Positions 56,014 to 64,000 of a stretch of DNA of 64,000 bases are shown here, in pieces. The DNA is from Lysobacter auxotrophicus (GTDB lineage: Bacteria > Pseudomonadota > Gammaproteobacteria > Xanthomonadales > Xanthomonadaceae), in NCBI RefSeq assembly GCF_027924565.1, contig NZ_AP027041.1, forward strand, positions 3,858,748 through 3,922,747, given 5' to 3'. The notes under the pieces are model-generated. The model did no database searches. It had not been told where the DNA came from and worked only from the letters and a program-made list of their open reading frames with translations. A program made the position numbers and the translations under genes. Numbering within the stretch: position 1 is the stretch's first letter; the number at the start of each line of letters is the position of its first letter.

Positions 56014-58791
56014 ATGCAACTCAAGCGCAATCTGCTGAGCGTGGCGCTCGCATCGGCAACGATGCTGCTCGCCGCCGGCGCGCAGGCCCAGGTGGCCACG
56101 CAGGCACCGGAAGGCGAGCCGTCGCGTACCGACGAAACCAGGACGCTCGATTCGGTCGTCGTCACCGGCATCCGCGCCGGCATCGAGACCTCGATCGACA
56201 CCAAGAAGGAGTCGACGTCCATCGTCGAAGCGGTGTCCGCCGAAGACATCGGCAAGCTGCCCGACGTGAGCATCGCCGAATCCATCGCCCGCCTGCCCGG
56301 CCTGTCCGCGCAGCGCGTGGGCGGTCGCGCGCAGGTGATCAGCGTGCGCGGCCTGTCGCCGGACTTCGCCACCACGCTGCTCAACGGCCGCGAGATGGTG
56401 TCCACCGGCGACAACCGCAGCGTCGAGTTCGACCAGTATCCCGCCGAGCTGATGAGCGGCGTGACCGTGTACAAGACGCCCGATGCCGGCCTCGTCGGCC
56501 AGGGCCTGTCGGGCACGATCGACATGCGCACCGTGCGCCCGCTCGACTACGACAAGCCGATCGTCGCGGTAAGCGGCCGCTACCAGCGCAATTCGCTGGG
56601 CGACGCCGCCAACGCCGACGGCGACGGCAATCGCATCAACGCCAGCTACATCGGCCAGTTCATGGACCGCACGCTCGGGTTCTCGATCGGTTACTCGCAC
56701 ACGGAGCTGCCGATCCAGGAGAACCAGGTCGGCCTGTACGAGCCGTGGAGCGCGACGACCGGCCCGGATGGCGACCGTTTCCGCAACGGCGTGCCGGAAG
56801 GCACGTTCTTCGCCGACGGCATCAAGGCGCTGCGCCGCACCGGTGAGATCGAGCGCGACGCGGTGATGGCGACGCTGCAATACCGTCCGTCGAACAACTG
56901 GACGAGCACCCTGGACCTGTTCCACACCAAGGCCGACCAGGAAGACACGGCGAACCAGTTCGAAGTGAACCTGTCGGGCTACAACGGCGGCGGCGAAGGC
57001 GACCCGGTCGTGGTCTTCCTCAACCCGCAGGTCAACGGGAACGGCTCCTTCACCGGCGGCACGGCGGTGAACGTCTATCCGCTCGTGCGCGGCATGTACC
57101 GCAAGCGCGAGGACAAGATCGACGCGTTCGGCTGGGCCAACGACTTCAACGTCGGCGACGTGCGCATGAAGGCCGACATCGGCTGGTCGCGCGCCGAGCG
57201 CGAGGAACTGCTGCTGGAGAACAACACGCAGCAGGTGCCGCGCCTCCAGCTCGACACGCTGGGGCTGGCATACAACAGCGACGGCTTCTCGTGGCTGGTG
57301 CCGGGTCGCGACTATTCGAACCCGGAAACGCTGTTCCTCACCGACACCATCTACGGTTCCGGCTACGGCAAGGTGCCGCGCGTCGAGGACGAGCTGAAGA
57401 CCTACACGCTGGCCGCGTCGATTCCGGCGCCGGCATTCGCTAGCGGCTTCCTGTCCGACATCGACGTCGGCCTGAACTACGCCGACCGCGAAAAGCAGAA
57501 GACGCAGCCCGAAGGCAACATCCGGCTCGGCGCGCAGGGCGACACCGCCATCGGTCGCGACCTGCAGTACGGGCTGGTGAACCTGGGCTTCGCCGGCATG
57601 GGCTCCATCCCGGCGTGGAACGTGCCGGCGGCGGTGTCGCGCTACATGAGCTTCGAACCGGTGGACAACCTGTCCTACCTGATCCCGAAGGCATGGACGG
57701 TCGATGAGAAGCTCACCACCGGCTACATCAAGGGCAACATCGATACCGATTGGGGTTCGGTGGGCGTGCGCGGCAACATCGGCGTGCAGATCCAGCATGC
57801 GGACCAGTCCTCGCGCGCGAACTTCTGGGATTCCACCCAGCCGGCCGGCAGCGAAGTGCAGCCGTACGAGAACGGCAAGACCTACACCGACTACCTGCCG
57901 AGCATGAACCTGGCGTTCCTGTTCCCGCACGACCAGACGCTGCGCGTGGCGCTGGCCCGCCAGGTGGCGCGTCCGCGCGTGGACCAGCTGCGTGCGTCGC
58001 TGGAATTCGGCGTGGATACGAGCACGGGTCGTCCGGGCGCGAGCGGCGGCAATCCCGAGCTGGATCCGTGGCGTGCCAACGCGTTCGACATCTCGTACGA
58101 GAAGTACTTCGGCACGAAGGCGTATGTCGCGGCGGCGTACTTCTACAAGGACCTGCGCAGCTACATCTACACGCAGACCAACGACAACTACGACTTCTCG
58201 GCGTTCGTCGCCGATTACGTGCCGGGCCCGAACGAGCCGCCGACGCAGACCATCGGCAACTTCACCGCGCCGTACAACGGACAGGGCGGCAAGCTGCAGG
58301 GCATCGAGCTGAGCGCGTCGCTGCCGCTGGACATGCTGTGGGCGCCGCTGGAAGGCTTCGGCATCGTCGCCAGCGCGAGCTTCACCGACAGCGACATCGA
58401 GATCCTCGACCCGGAAAGCGCGAGCAGCGTGGGCACCGATCCGATCAGCCTGCCGGGTCTGTCGGACGAGGTGTACAACTTCACCGCGTACTACGAGCGC
58501 GCGGGCTTCGAGGCGCGCGTGAGCCAGCGCAAGCGTTCGGACTTCATCGGCGAGATCGGCAACTTCGATGGCAACCGCACGCTGCGTTACGTCGTGGGCG
58601 AAGACCAGCTCGACGCGCAGATCAGCTACAGCTTCGGCGAGGCGAGCAGCCTGGCCGGCCTGACGCTGCTGTTCGAAGCGAGCAACCTGACCAACTCGCC
58701 GTACCAGACGTATGCCGGCACGAAGGATCGTCCGCTGGAATACATCGAGTGGGGCCGCACCTACCTGGTCGGCGTGAACTACAAGTTCTAA
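56014..58791 (+). CDS. TonB-dependent receptor, Xanthomonas/Caulobacter carbohydrate type
   Basis: 925 residues. After the signal peptide (1-29) come the TonB-box region LDSVVVTGIRAGIETSIDTKK, then EDIGKLPDVSIAESIARLPGL, VRGLSPDFATTLLNGREM and the late YLVGVNYKF ending with Phe. This is the TonB_Xanth_Caul group, often linked to uptake of plant or storage glucans. GGAGGGGAG precedes ATG 56014. LacI-type operators upstream tie it to the glucan locus. Confidence 0.93.
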   Translation: MQLKRNLLSVALASATMLLAAGAQAQVATQAPEGEPSRTDETRTLDSVVVTGIRAGIETSIDTKKESTSIVEAVSAEDIGKLPDVSIAESIARLPGLSAQRVGGRAQVISVRGLSPDFATTLLNGREMVSTGDNRSVEFDQYPAELMSGVTVYKTPDAGLVGQGLSGTIDMRTVRPLDYDKPIVAVSGRYQRNSLGDAANADGDGNRINASYIGQFMDRTLGFSIGYSHTELPIQENQVGLYEPWSATTGPDGDRFRNGVPEGTFFADGIKALRRTGEIERDAVMATLQYRPSNNWTSTLDLFHTKADQEDTANQFEVNLSGYNGGGEGDPVVVFLNPQVNGNGSFTGGTAVNVYPLVRGMYRKREDKIDAFGWANDFNVGDVRMKADIGWSRAEREELLLENNTQQVPRLQLDTLGLAYNSDGFSWLVPGRDYSNPETLFLTDTIYGSGYGKVPRVEDELKTYTLAASIPAPAFASGFLSDIDVGLNYADREKQKTQPEGNIRLGAQGDTAIGRDLQYGLVNLGFAGMGSIPAWNVPAAVSRYMSFEPVDNLSYLIPKAWTVDEKLTTGYIKGNIDTDWGSVGVRGNIGVQIQHADQSSRANFWDSTQPAGSEVQPYENGKTYTDYLPSMNLAFLFPHDQTLRVALARQVARPRVDQLRASLEFGVDTSTGRPGASGGNPELDPWRANAFDISYEKYFGTKAYVAAAYFYKDLRSYIYTQTNDNYDFSAFVADYVPGPNEPPTQTIGNFTAPYNGQGGKLQGIELSASLPLDMLWAPLEGFGIVASASFTDSDIEILDPESASSVGTDPISLPGLSDEVYNFTAYYERAGFEARVSQRKRSDFIGEIGNFDGNRTLRYVVGEDQLDAQISYSFGEASSLAGLTLLFEASNLTNSPYQTYAGTKDRPLEYIEWGRTYLVGVNYKF

Positions 58792-58815
58792 GCCGCCCTC
58801 CCGCGGTGCTTGCGA

Positions 58816-58850
58816 CCCCCGCCGATGCGAGTCGGCGGGGGTTTGTTTTT
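58816..58850 (+). terminator. Rho-independent terminator
   Basis: CCCCCGCCGA and TCGGCGGGGG form a 10-bp stem followed by TTTGTTTTT, 24 bp after the TonB receptor stop. Confidence 0.9.
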
Positions 58851-58881
58851 GGGGCCCTCCTGCGCCCGGGCGCCCGAACCA

Positions 58882-59155
58882 CGTCATCCCGGCGACGGCC
58901 GGGATGCAGGCGCGTGACGCGCGGGCACTCCCTCGTCAAGGAAGCACTTTGATCATCATCCCGGCGAAGGCCGGGATGACGATCAACCGCAACGGCGATG
59001 GCTCTTGTAGCCCGGGTAAGCGAAGCGCACCCGGGGGTTGGGCAGCAGGAGCAAAATGGGTGCCAGCTTTCACTGGAATGACGGCGGGGTGGGGAACCGC
59101 CGATAGAGTGCCCAAACGTCACGGGTCTGGATCCCGGCCTTCGCCGGGATGACGG
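58882..59155. repeat. Cluster of family B REP-like elements and one family A REP
   Basis: Family B copies, GTCATCCCGGC...GCCGGGATG, lie at about 58882-58909, 58955-58980 and 59126-59155, with a variant (GCCAGCTTTCACTGGAATGACGG) at 59062-59084. A family A REP is at 59004-59036. The gap between the receptor terminator and engB shows nothing else. Confidence 0.75.
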
Positions 59156-59214
59156 TGCCATGGTTGTTATTGACGCAGTGCCCGCACGCTACCCACCGCC
59201 GCAAAACGCAAACG

Positions 59215-59829
59215 CTACAGCCCCAGCCACCCCGCCACGACCGCCCGTGCCTCGTCCACACCCTGCTTCGACTCGCCCGAGAACGTCTGCACGCTCACCG
59301 TGTCGCCGAACGCGTTGAACAACTCCTTCCTCACGGCGAGGAGCGCCTGCGACTGTTGCCCGCGCCCGAGCTTGTCGGCCTTGGTCAGCAGCGCGTGCGC
59401 CGGCAGGCCGCGCTCAACGGCGTAGCCGAGCATCTGGCGGTCGTAGTCCTTCAGCGGGTGCCGGATGTCCATCACCACCACCAGCCCCTTGAGTGCCTCA
59501 CGCGTGCGGAAGTACTGGTCGATGAAGGCCTGCCAGTGCGCCTGCAGGTCCTGCGGGACCTTGGCGTAGCCGTAGCCGGGAAGGTCGACCAGGTAGCGCG
59601 GCGGCTCGATCTCCGGCGGCGTCATGTCGAAGAACACCAGCTGCTGCGTGCGGCCGGGCGTCTTGGAGACGCGGGCGAGCGCGTTCTGCTGGCACAGCGC
59701 ATTGAGCGCGCTGGACTTGCCCGCATTGGAGCGGCCGGCGAAGGCGACCTCGAAGGCGCCGTCGGGCGGAAGCTGCTTGTGGTTGTGCGCCGACAACAGA
59801 TAGCGGGCGCGGACGAAGGGGTTGGCCAT
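59215..59829 (-). CDS. engB: Ribosome biogenesis GTP-binding protein EngB/YihA
   Basis: 204 residues. It helps assemble the large ribosomal subunit. G motifs: the P-loop AGRSNAGKSS at 31-40, T-PGRTQ (G2), DLPGYGYA (G3) and LLTKADKL (G4). ATG 59829 starts MANPFVRARY; longer starts give no family match. It lies divergently from the cytochrome c4 gene, an arrangement common in gamma-proteobacteria. Confidence 0.95.
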   Translation of the reverse strand: MANPFVRARYLLSAHNHKQLPPDGAFEVAFAGRSNAGKSSALNALCQQNALARVSKTPGRTQQLVFFDMTPPEIEPPRYLVDLPGYGYAKVPQDLQAHWQAFIDQYFRTREALKGLVVVMDIRHPLKDYDRQMLGYAVERGLPAHALLTKADKLGRGQQSQALLAVRKELFNAFGDTVSVQTFSGESKQGVDEARAVVAGWLGL

Positions 59830-60035
59830 GGCATAAGGATCGCACGCGCACGCGCGAAACCCGCTCCCGGCACGCACATCGGCATGCGCACGGGCCCCGC
59901 GATCCCGCCAAACCGCGGACTGCGGCCGCTTTCGGCACGTCGCGCGCGTTGACCGCCCCCGGACCGCCGACGATAATTCCGCGGTTCCGGCGTGCGCCCG
60001 GCGTTCGCCTCATCTGTGTTTCGGAGCCCAGCTAC

Positions 60036-60902
60036 ATGAGCCAAGCCCGCATCCTCGGCATTGTCGGCATCGTCGCATTCGCGGCCGCCGCCGTTGCCTA
60101 TGCCCAGACCACCGTCACCCCGGTCCCGAACAACGCGCCGGTCGAACAGGCGCCGCTGAACACCGCGCCGGAAAAGACGGTGTGGGGCGATGCGAAGGCC
60201 GGTGCGACCAAGGCGGGCACCTGCGCCGCCTGCCACGGCCTGGACGGCAACCCGACCGACCCGCAGTACCCGCGCCTGGCCGGCCAGAGCGAGCGCTACA
60301 TCGCGCACCAGATCGCGCTGTTCAAGACCGGCGAGCGCAACACCGGCATGGCGGCTGTGATGAAGCCGTTCGCCGATGCGCTGTCGGCCCAGGACGCGCG
60401 CGATGTCGGCGCCTACTTCGCCACGCAGAAGGCCGGCGCGGGCGTCGCCGACGACACCGCCGTCGCCACTGGCCCCAACACCGGCAAGAAGTACTTCGAG
60501 ATCGGCCAGCAGCTGTTCCGCTCGGGCGACAAGGCGCGCGGCATCCCGGCGTGCATGGCGTGCCACGGCCCCGATGGCGCCGGCAACCCCGGCCCGGCCT
60601 ACCCGCACATCGCCGGCCAGCAGGCGCCGTACACGCAGCGTCGCCTCGAGGAATACCGCGCCGGCACGACGGTGCAGCGCGACGCGCACCTGTTCAACAT
60701 CATGGCCGCCGTCGCCAAGCAGCTGACCGACGAAGAAATCGGCTCGCTGTCGAGCTACCTGCAGGGTCTGCACCCGAGCCGCGACGACGTGGCCGTCGCC
60801 GCTGCCCCGGCAGGCGCTGCTCCGGCTGCCGCTCCGACGGCTCCGGCCGCGGCGCCGGCCGCCCCGGCGGAGAAGCCGGCCGAGCCGGCTACCGGCTCCT
60901 GA
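60036..60902 (+). CDS. Cytochrome c4, di-heme
   Basis: 288 residues with a signal peptide (1-23). Two heme c motifs are present, CAACH and CMACH, each in its own cytochrome domain with later Met-containing segments (RNTGMAAVMKPF, FNIMAAV). Cytochrome c4 passes electrons to terminal oxidases in the periplasm. A long Ala/Pro-rich tail (about 45 residues) is an addition. ATG 60036 gives MSQARILG. The dsbA genes follow. Confidence 0.92.
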   Translation: MSQARILGIVGIVAFAAAAVAYAQTTVTPVPNNAPVEQAPLNTAPEKTVWGDAKAGATKAGTCAACHGLDGNPTDPQYPRLAGQSERYIAHQIALFKTGERNTGMAAVMKPFADALSAQDARDVGAYFATQKAGAGVADDTAVATGPNTGKKYFEIGQQLFRSGDKARGIPACMACHGPDGAGNPGPAYPHIAGQQAPYTQRRLEEYRAGTTVQRDAHLFNIMAAVAKQLTDEEIGSLSSYLQGLHPSRDDVAVAAAPAGAAPAAAPTAPAAAPAAPAEKPAEPATGS

Positions 60903-60960
60903 TCGGTTGAACTTCCGCCGCTGACGATGGTCGGAGGCGGAACCATTGAGTTGTCTGTAG

Positions 60961-60995
60961 CGCCGGCCGTGCTTCCACGGCCGGCGTTCTAGTTT
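60961..60995 (+). terminator. Hairpin, probable terminator
   Basis: CGCCGGCCGTG-CTTC-CACGGCCGGCG is a perfect 11-bp stem followed by TTCTAGTTT, a weak T-run. It lies between cytochrome c4 and dsbA genes. Confidence 0.6.
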
Positions 60996-61020
60996 CCGGC
61001 CCACCCGTTCGAGAACGCCG

Positions 61021-61671
61021 ATGACCCGCCGCCTGCTGCTCCGTTCGCTGCTCCTGCTCGTGCTGCTCCCCGTCGCCGCCATGGCGGCCACGCCCCAGGC
61101 CGCGCCGGTGGAGGGCACGGACTACGAAGTGATCGAAGGCGGCATCCCGTTCGCGCCGCTGAAGGGGAAGGTCGAGGTCGTCGAGGTGTTCGGCTACACC
61201 TGCCCGCATTGCGCGCACTTCCAGCCGGCGGTATCGGCCTGGGCGAAGAAGAACGCGAAGACGGTGAATTTCATCCCGATGGCCGCGCCGTTCGGCGGCT
61301 CCTGGCAGCCCTACGCGCAGGCTTATTACGCCGCGCAGGCGCTGGGTGTCGTCGCCCAGACCCACGACGCGATGTTCCGGGCGCTGCACACGGACGGCAC
61401 GCTGCCGCTGCGCAACGCGACGCCGGGCGAGATCGCCCCGTTCTATGCGCGCTACGGCGTGGACCCTGCGAAGTTCATGGCGACCTTTGAGGGTGCCGAC
61501 GTCGCCGCGCGCGTGGCGAAGGCGGAGCAGTTCATCCGCCGCAGCGGCGTGGAAGGCACGCCGACGCTGGTGATCAACGGCCGTTACCGCGTGATCGGGC
61601 ACGATTTCGACGACGTGCTGCGCATCGCCGATCAGCTGATCGCGCGTGAACGCGACGGCAAAACGCGCTGA
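61021..61671 (+). CDS. dsbA: Thiol:disulfide interchange protein DsbA
   Basis: 216 residues with a signal peptide (1-22). The active site CPHC is at Cys61 and Cys64 (FGYTCPHCAHF), and the cis-Pro loop GVEGTPTLVING follows. It oxidises cysteines of exported proteins in the periplasm. A second, lipidated DsbA follows after 106 bp; both are near the cytochrome c4 gene and share the gap-free core VEVFGYTCPHCAHF. Confidence 0.93.
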   Translation: MTRRLLLRSLLLLVLLPVAAMAATPQAAPVEGTDYEVIEGGIPFAPLKGKVEVVEVFGYTCPHCAHFQPAVSAWAKKNAKTVNFIPMAAPFGGSWQPYAQAYYAAQALGVVAQTHDAMFRALHTDGTLPLRNATPGEIAPFYARYGVDPAKFMATFEGADVAARVAKAEQFIRRSGVEGTPTLVINGRYRVIGHDFDDVLRIADQLIARERDGKTR

Positions 61672-61777
61672 GTCGAGTGCCACCGGCGCCGCCCGGCCGG
61701 TATTCTTGCCTGTGCCCCGCCGCTCGGCCGACGCCGCCCGGCTCCCGCTTTTCCCGACCTTTGCGGAGATTGTCTGC

Positions 61778-62590
61778 ATGAATTCGCGTCTGCCCCATCT
61801 CGCCGTGGTCCTGACCGGACTGCTGGTCCTGTCCGCCTGCTCGAAGCAGGCCCCGGCTCCGGCCGAGACGGCCGCCCCGGCAGCGCCGACGGCGCCCGCC
61901 GCCCCGGCTGAAACCGCCCCGGCGCCGGCCACGACCGCCGCCCCGGCCGACGCCGCCGCCACTCCGGCAGCGGCACCCGCCTCGGCCGCCACGCCGCCGC
62001 AGGGCCCGGCGCCGGTCGCCGGCACCGACTACGTTGAAATCGCCGGCGGCCAGCCGTTCGAGCCCACCGGCGGCAAGATCGAAGTGACCGAGATCTTCGG
62101 CTACACCTGCCCCCACTGCGCGCACTTCGAACCGCTGGTCGAGTCGTGGAAGGCCAAGCAGCCGGCCGACGTGAAGTTCGTCGCGCTCGCCGCGCCGTTC
62201 GGCGGCTACTGGGAGCCGTACGCGAAGGCGTTCTACACCGCGCAGACGATGGGCGTGCTCGACAAGACGCACCAGGCGGTCTTCAACGCGATCCACGTCG
62301 ACCGCACGCTGCCGGTGCAGCCGCTGCCGACCAACGAGCAGATCGCCGCGTTCTACGGCAACTACGGCGTCGACCCGAAGCAGTTCGCCAGCACGATGTC
62401 GAGCTTCGCCATCGACGCGAAGATGAAGCGCGCCGGCCAGTTCATCGCGCGCAGCGAAGTGGATTCGACCCCGACGATGGTGATCAACGGCAAGTACAAG
62501 GTCACCGGCAAGGGCTTCGAGGACACACTGCGCATCGCCGATCACCTGATCGCGCAGGAGCGCGCTGCCAAGGCCGGCGGCGCCCAGTAA
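61778..62590 (+). CDS. Lipoprotein DsbA paralog with Ala/Pro linker
   Basis: 270 residues. The signal peptide ends in the lipobox LSAC (Cys21), so the protein is membrane-attached. A linker of about 60 residues, almost only Ala, Pro, Thr and Glu, holds the DsbA domain away. The active site is CPHC at Cys111 and Cys114, with STPTMVING as cis-Pro loop. It is a duplicate of the soluble DsbA upstream, tethered to a membrane. Confidence 0.9.
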   Translation: MNSRLPHLAVVLTGLLVLSACSKQAPAPAETAAPAAPTAPAAPAETAPAPATTAAPADAAATPAAAPASAATPPQGPAPVAGTDYVEIAGGQPFEPTGGKIEVTEIFGYTCPHCAHFEPLVESWKAKQPADVKFVALAAPFGGYWEPYAKAFYTAQTMGVLDKTHQAVFNAIHVDRTLPVQPLPTNEQIAAFYGNYGVDPKQFASTMSSFAIDAKMKRAGQFIARSEVDSTPTMVINGKYKVTGKGFEDTLRIADHLIAQERAAKAGGAQ

Positions 62591-62607
62591 GGACACGCGA
62601 CGATCGC

Positions 62608-63366
62608 ATGGACACCCGCCGGCTCCGCCTGCTCAGCGCGAACATCCAGGCGGGGTCCAGCACGCGCGGCTACCACGATTACGTCGCGCGAAGCTGGTCC
62701 CACGTGCTGCCCGCCGGCAACAAGCGCGGCAGCCTGGACGCCATCGCGCAACTGGCCGGCGAGCACGACATCGTCGGCCTCAACGAAAGCGATCCGGGCA
62801 GCCTGCGATCGGGTTTCACCAACCAGACGCACTATCTCGCCCAGCGCGCCGGCTTCGATTACTGGAGCCACCAGCCGAACCGTCGCGTCGGCGGCGTGGC
62901 TTCCAGTGCGAACGGCCTGCTGAGCCGGCTGGAGCCGAAGGAAGTCATCGACCACGCCCTGCCCGGCCGCATCGCCGGGCGCGGTGTCCTGCTCGCGCGG
63001 TACGGCGACGGCGACAAGGGGCTGCTGGTCGCGGTCGCGCACCTCTCGCTCGGCGCGAATTCGCGCGCCGCGCAGCTGGGTTTCATCGCCGAACTGCTGC
63101 ACGACCATCCCAACGCCGTGCTGATGGGCGATTTCAACTGCTCCATCGATCGCCCCGAAATGCGCGCCCTGTTCCGCAACACGCGCCTGCAGCCGCCCGA
63201 CGGCGAAGTGCACACCTTCCCGAGCTGGCGCCCGCAGCGCGCGATCGACCACATCCTGGTCGGCGACGGGCTCAAGACGTCAAATGCACGCGCGCGGCCT
63301 GCGGCGTCGTCGGACCATCTGGCGTTGTCGATCGACCTGCACGTTCCGGATTCGGCGTTGCGCTGA
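62608..63366 (+). CDS. Endonuclease/exonuclease/phosphatase-fold protein
   Basis: 252 residues, cytoplasmic. The fold is shown by LLSANIQAGSS at the start (metal Asn), DIVGLNESD (metal Glu position), VAHLSLGANSRAAQ, MGDFNCSID and the final SSDHLALSID with the catalytic Asp-His. The substrate may be a nucleic acid or an inositol/sphingosyl phosphate ester. ATG 62608 lies 18 bp after the DsbA gene stop, so it is probably co-transcribed. Confidence 0.88.
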   Translation: MDTRRLRLLSANIQAGSSTRGYHDYVARSWSHVLPAGNKRGSLDAIAQLAGEHDIVGLNESDPGSLRSGFTNQTHYLAQRAGFDYWSHQPNRRVGGVASSANGLLSRLEPKEVIDHALPGRIAGRGVLLARYGDGDKGLLVAVAHLSLGANSRAAQLGFIAELLHDHPNAVLMGDFNCSIDRPEMRALFRNTRLQPPDGEVHTFPSWRPQRAIDHILVGDGLKTSNARARPAASSDHLALSIDLHVPDSALR

Positions 63367-63382
63367 TCGCTGCAGCACCAAC

Positions 63383-63470
63383 GTTGTAGCCCGGGTAAGC
63401 GAAGCGCACACGGGGCGAACGTGATGGATGCCTTTTCCCGGGTGCCGTTCCACTTACCCGGGCTACAAAA
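63383..63470. repeat. REPIN: inverted pair of family A REPs
   Basis: GTTGTAGCCCGGGTAAGCG and, inverted, CTTACCCGGGCTACAA, with a slightly altered right inner arm (CCCGGGTGCCGTTCC). Confidence 0.75.
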
Positions 63471-63485
63471 AGCAAAGACCCGAAC

Positions 63486-63524
63486 GAAAACGGCCGATGG
63501 CGAACCATCGGCCGTTTCGTGTTT
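63486..63524. terminator. Bidirectional terminator between convergent genes
   Basis: AAAACGGCCGATGG-CGAA-CCATCGGCCGTTT followed by CGTGTTTT on the plus strand; the minus strand has TTTTCGTTC. It ends the EEP-fold gene and the TonB receptor gene that converges on it. Confidence 0.75.
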
Positions 63525-63545
63525 TACAGCGGATCGGTCAGGCGA

Positions 63546-64000
63546 TCAGAAGCGGTAGTCCGCGCTGACGTACCAGAACGAACCCGGCAGGTCGTACGTA
63601 CCGGCGTCGTAACCGTTGAGCGAGCAGGTCAGGCACACCGGCGGCTCCTTGCCGAACAGGTTGTTCACGCCGACGGTGAACTTCAGCTTGTCGACCAGCG
63701 CGTTGTTCCAGTTGAACTGCAGGTCGTGGTACGTCGTGGAGCCGAGCGTGTTGGTTTCCACGCCGCCCATGCAGCCGGGCGCCTCGTCGACGGGCACGTT
63801 CGAGCACAGCTCCTCGACGGAGGAGATGTAGCGCACCGTCCAGCCGACGTTGAAGTCGCCCATCGTCCAGTTGGTCTGGAGGTTGGTCTGCCATTCCGGG
63901 ATCGCGCTGTCGTTGACTTCGACGCCCACCTCGCGCTGCGAGCGGTTTCCGTCGACGTCGACGGCCTCGTAGTCGTTGACGAAGGTCGACTGCAGCGATG
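63546..64000 (-). CDS. TonB-dependent receptor, C-terminal part
   Basis: The frame is open to the right edge, so only the last ~150 residues are seen: part of a beta-barrel (EWQTNLQTNWTMGDFNVGWTV-type strands, LKFTVGVNNLFGKEPP), ending in SADYRF with the terminal Phe of outer-membrane proteins. Cysteine pairs occur in LCSNVPVDEAPGCMGG and VCLTCSL. The FGVNNLF-like strand fits the TonB_Xanth_Caul group. The ligand cannot be told. Confidence 0.88.
   Translation of the reverse strand, partial: SLQSTFVNDYEAVDVDGNRSQREVGVEVNDSAIPEWQTNLQTNWTMGDFNVGWTVRYISSVEELCSNVPVDEAPGCMGGVETNTLGSTTYHDLQFNWNNALVDKLKFTVGVNNLFGKEPPVCLTCSLNGYDAGTYDLPGSFWYVSADYRF

Noticed and set aside
55807-58887. Minus-strand frame of over 1000 codons opposite the TonB receptor
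   Set aside because: Shadow of a clear TonB receptor gene with signal peptide, plug and terminal Phe.

Overview
The window is GC-rich chromosomal DNA of a Xanthomonadaceae bacterium, most like Lysobacter. Signs are an XAC0095-like small protein, a homodimeric-type AceE, a TonB receptor of the Xanthomonas/Caulobacter type, a malic enzyme fused to a phosphotransacetylase-like domain, frequent GTG starts, and dispersed REP elements with a GTAG head. No tRNA, rRNA, CRISPR array or intact insertion sequence was seen.

Layout. 1-1345: a truncated secreted alpha/beta hydrolase and an XAC0095-like protein. About 1.4-7.1 kb is an accessory island, less GC-rich in places. It starts with a folded RNA element resembling phage C4 antisense RNA. 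Next comes a translationally coupled set: PAAR spike protein, peptidoglycan amidase and two membrane-anchored candidate immunity proteins. Three PD-(D/E)XK-like proteins follow (NERD, DUF3883 and HsdR_N types). This is the most promising place for an undescribed toxin/defence system. 7.1-25.7 kb is mostly housekeeping: aceE, a TonB receptor, maeB, a QEGLA metallopeptidase, rsgA, an alanine aminotransferase with a GDSL hydrolase and a methyltransferase, a polysaccharide deacetylase, and a glutaredoxin-rhodanese fusion. 25.8-33 kb holds AMP nucleosidase, two amidohydrolase-like proteins (one without its metal motif), DegV, and a Dph6-like ATPase.

33-35.5 kb is the formaldehyde detoxification operon frmR-adhC-fghA with a visible FrmR operator. 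35.6-45.2 kb carries a DUF4136 lipoprotein, a two-component system, a TPR lipoprotein, PEP carboxylase and glutamate-cysteine ligase. 45.5-58.8 kb is a starch/maltodextrin locus: a LacI regulator, a secreted GH13 amylase, an MFS sugar transporter, a six-hairpin glycosidase, a GH13 alpha-glucosidase, a tandem esterase and a large TonB receptor. LacI-type palindromes lie at the divergent promoter and before the receptor gene. The likely flow is glucan capture by the receptor, trimming in the periplasm, import by the MFS carrier and hydrolysis to glucose.

59.2-64 kb contains engB, cytochrome c4, two tandem DsbA proteins, an endonuclease/exonuclease/phosphatase-fold protein and the 3' end of another TonB receptor. 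At least three REP-like families fill intergenic gaps throughout, some as inverted REPIN pairs.
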